Positions 55,634 to 55,876 of a stretch of DNA of 55,876 nucleotides are shown piece after piece (the first letter of the stretch is position 1; the number at the start of each line of letters is the position of its first letter). Under the pieces are notes generated by a model that worked only from the letters and a program-made list of their open reading frames with translations, searched no databases and had not been told where the DNA came from. The stretch comes from Chara braunii (taxonomy: Eukaryota; Streptophyta; Charophyceae; Charales; Characeae), in NCBI GenBank assembly GCA_003427395.1, contig BFEA01000457.1:1035029-1090904 (forward strand), read 5' to 3'. Position numbers and translations under genes: made by a program.

Positions 55634-55876
55634 CTACTTACCCAATTCCTCTTGTTTCTGCCTGTATAACTGAGCCCTGCCCCCATCTGGAGCTCGCTCC
55701 TTTATCCTACCCTATCTGTCATAGAACTTGCCATCGACCTCTGCAACCCGCCCCTCGGCCTTATCCTTGAGGAGCTCTGGGCAGTCCACGACTCTATGCC
55801 CTTCCTCCTTGCACCAAAAGCAGGAGGTATCGTGCCACCTGGCAGTCTTCTTCTTTCTCCCCCGGGAGCTCGATGC
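55634..55876 (-). pseudogene. gag: Gag nucleocapsid, C-terminal part (partial, second element)
   Basis: Minus-strand frame entering from the right edge. It contains the CCHC zinc knuckle CFWCKEEGHRVVDC (C-x2-C-x4-H-x4-C) preceded by basic RGRKKKTARW, then VAEVDGKFYDR, a TAG (55712-55714), and a continuing open frame (GRIKERAPDGGRAQLYRQ) to a second TAG at 55634. The sequence is not closely similar to the giant element's gag, so this is a different retroelement. Orientation is opposite to the giant element. Confidence 0.8.

Overview
Overall picture. This is a repeat-dominated eukaryotic nuclear window with no recognisable host protein-coding gene. It holds three arrays of an 81-bp satellite, one nearly complete and extraordinarily large Ty3/gypsy-type LTR retrotransposon (about 26.7 kb, with LTRs of about 7.7 kb), a smaller unrelated LTR-like element present both as a solo copy and as an interrupted copy, U6 snRNA-derived repeats, and the start of another gag gene at the right edge. 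The primer-binding site complementary to plant-type tRNA-Asp, the gag/pol sequence style and the bias toward CAG-to-TAG decay suggest a streptophyte genome, possibly a charophyte alga such as Chara. This is inference from sequence style and not a database result.

Layout. 0-0.44 kb: CT microsatellite. 0.6-2.3 kb: satellite array 1 (plus orientation). 2.3-6.4 kb: gene-free sequence with small duplications and microsatellites. 6.4-14.8 kb: satellite array 2 (minus orientation, about 100 monomers). 14.8-15.5 kb: 685-bp TG...CA solo-LTR-like insert, exactly at the point where array orientation flips. 15.5-18.8 kb: satellite array 3 (plus orientation). 18.8-19.6 kb: CpG-rich island of unknown origin. 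19,606-46,327: the giant retrotransposon. 46.3-55.6 kb: non-coding repeats, including a 123-bp tandem repeat, an array of hairpins with variable stems and a conserved loop, the interrupted minus-strand LTR-like element and three U6-like segments. 55.6-55.9 kb: minus-strand gag zinc knuckle.

The giant element. Its two LTRs begin TGTCG and end CGACA. A TATA box about 1.08 kb inside each LTR and an AATAAA about 0.18 kb from the LTR end predict a terminally redundant R region of about 6.4 kb. R contains at least five small open frames conserved between the two LTRs. The leader between the PBS and gag carries five more. Several of these proteins are visibly related: one group shares a Y-D-(V/I/L)-R-(P/I)-Y motif, and a second shares an I-(E/N)-Y ... 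A-(R/K) pattern. They form an accessory gene family that I do not recognise. Gag, protease, RT, RNase H and integrase follow in canonical order but are broken by stops and two frameshifts. An arginine/glycine-rich ORF runs antisense between integrase and the 3' LTR. Most in-frame stops are TAG; where the two LTRs can be compared, CAG in one is TAG in the other, as expected for decay of methylated CHG sites.

Confidence is highest for the LTR, PBS, gag and pol calls and the satellite arrays. It is intermediate for the accessory frames being proteins, and low for organism identity.
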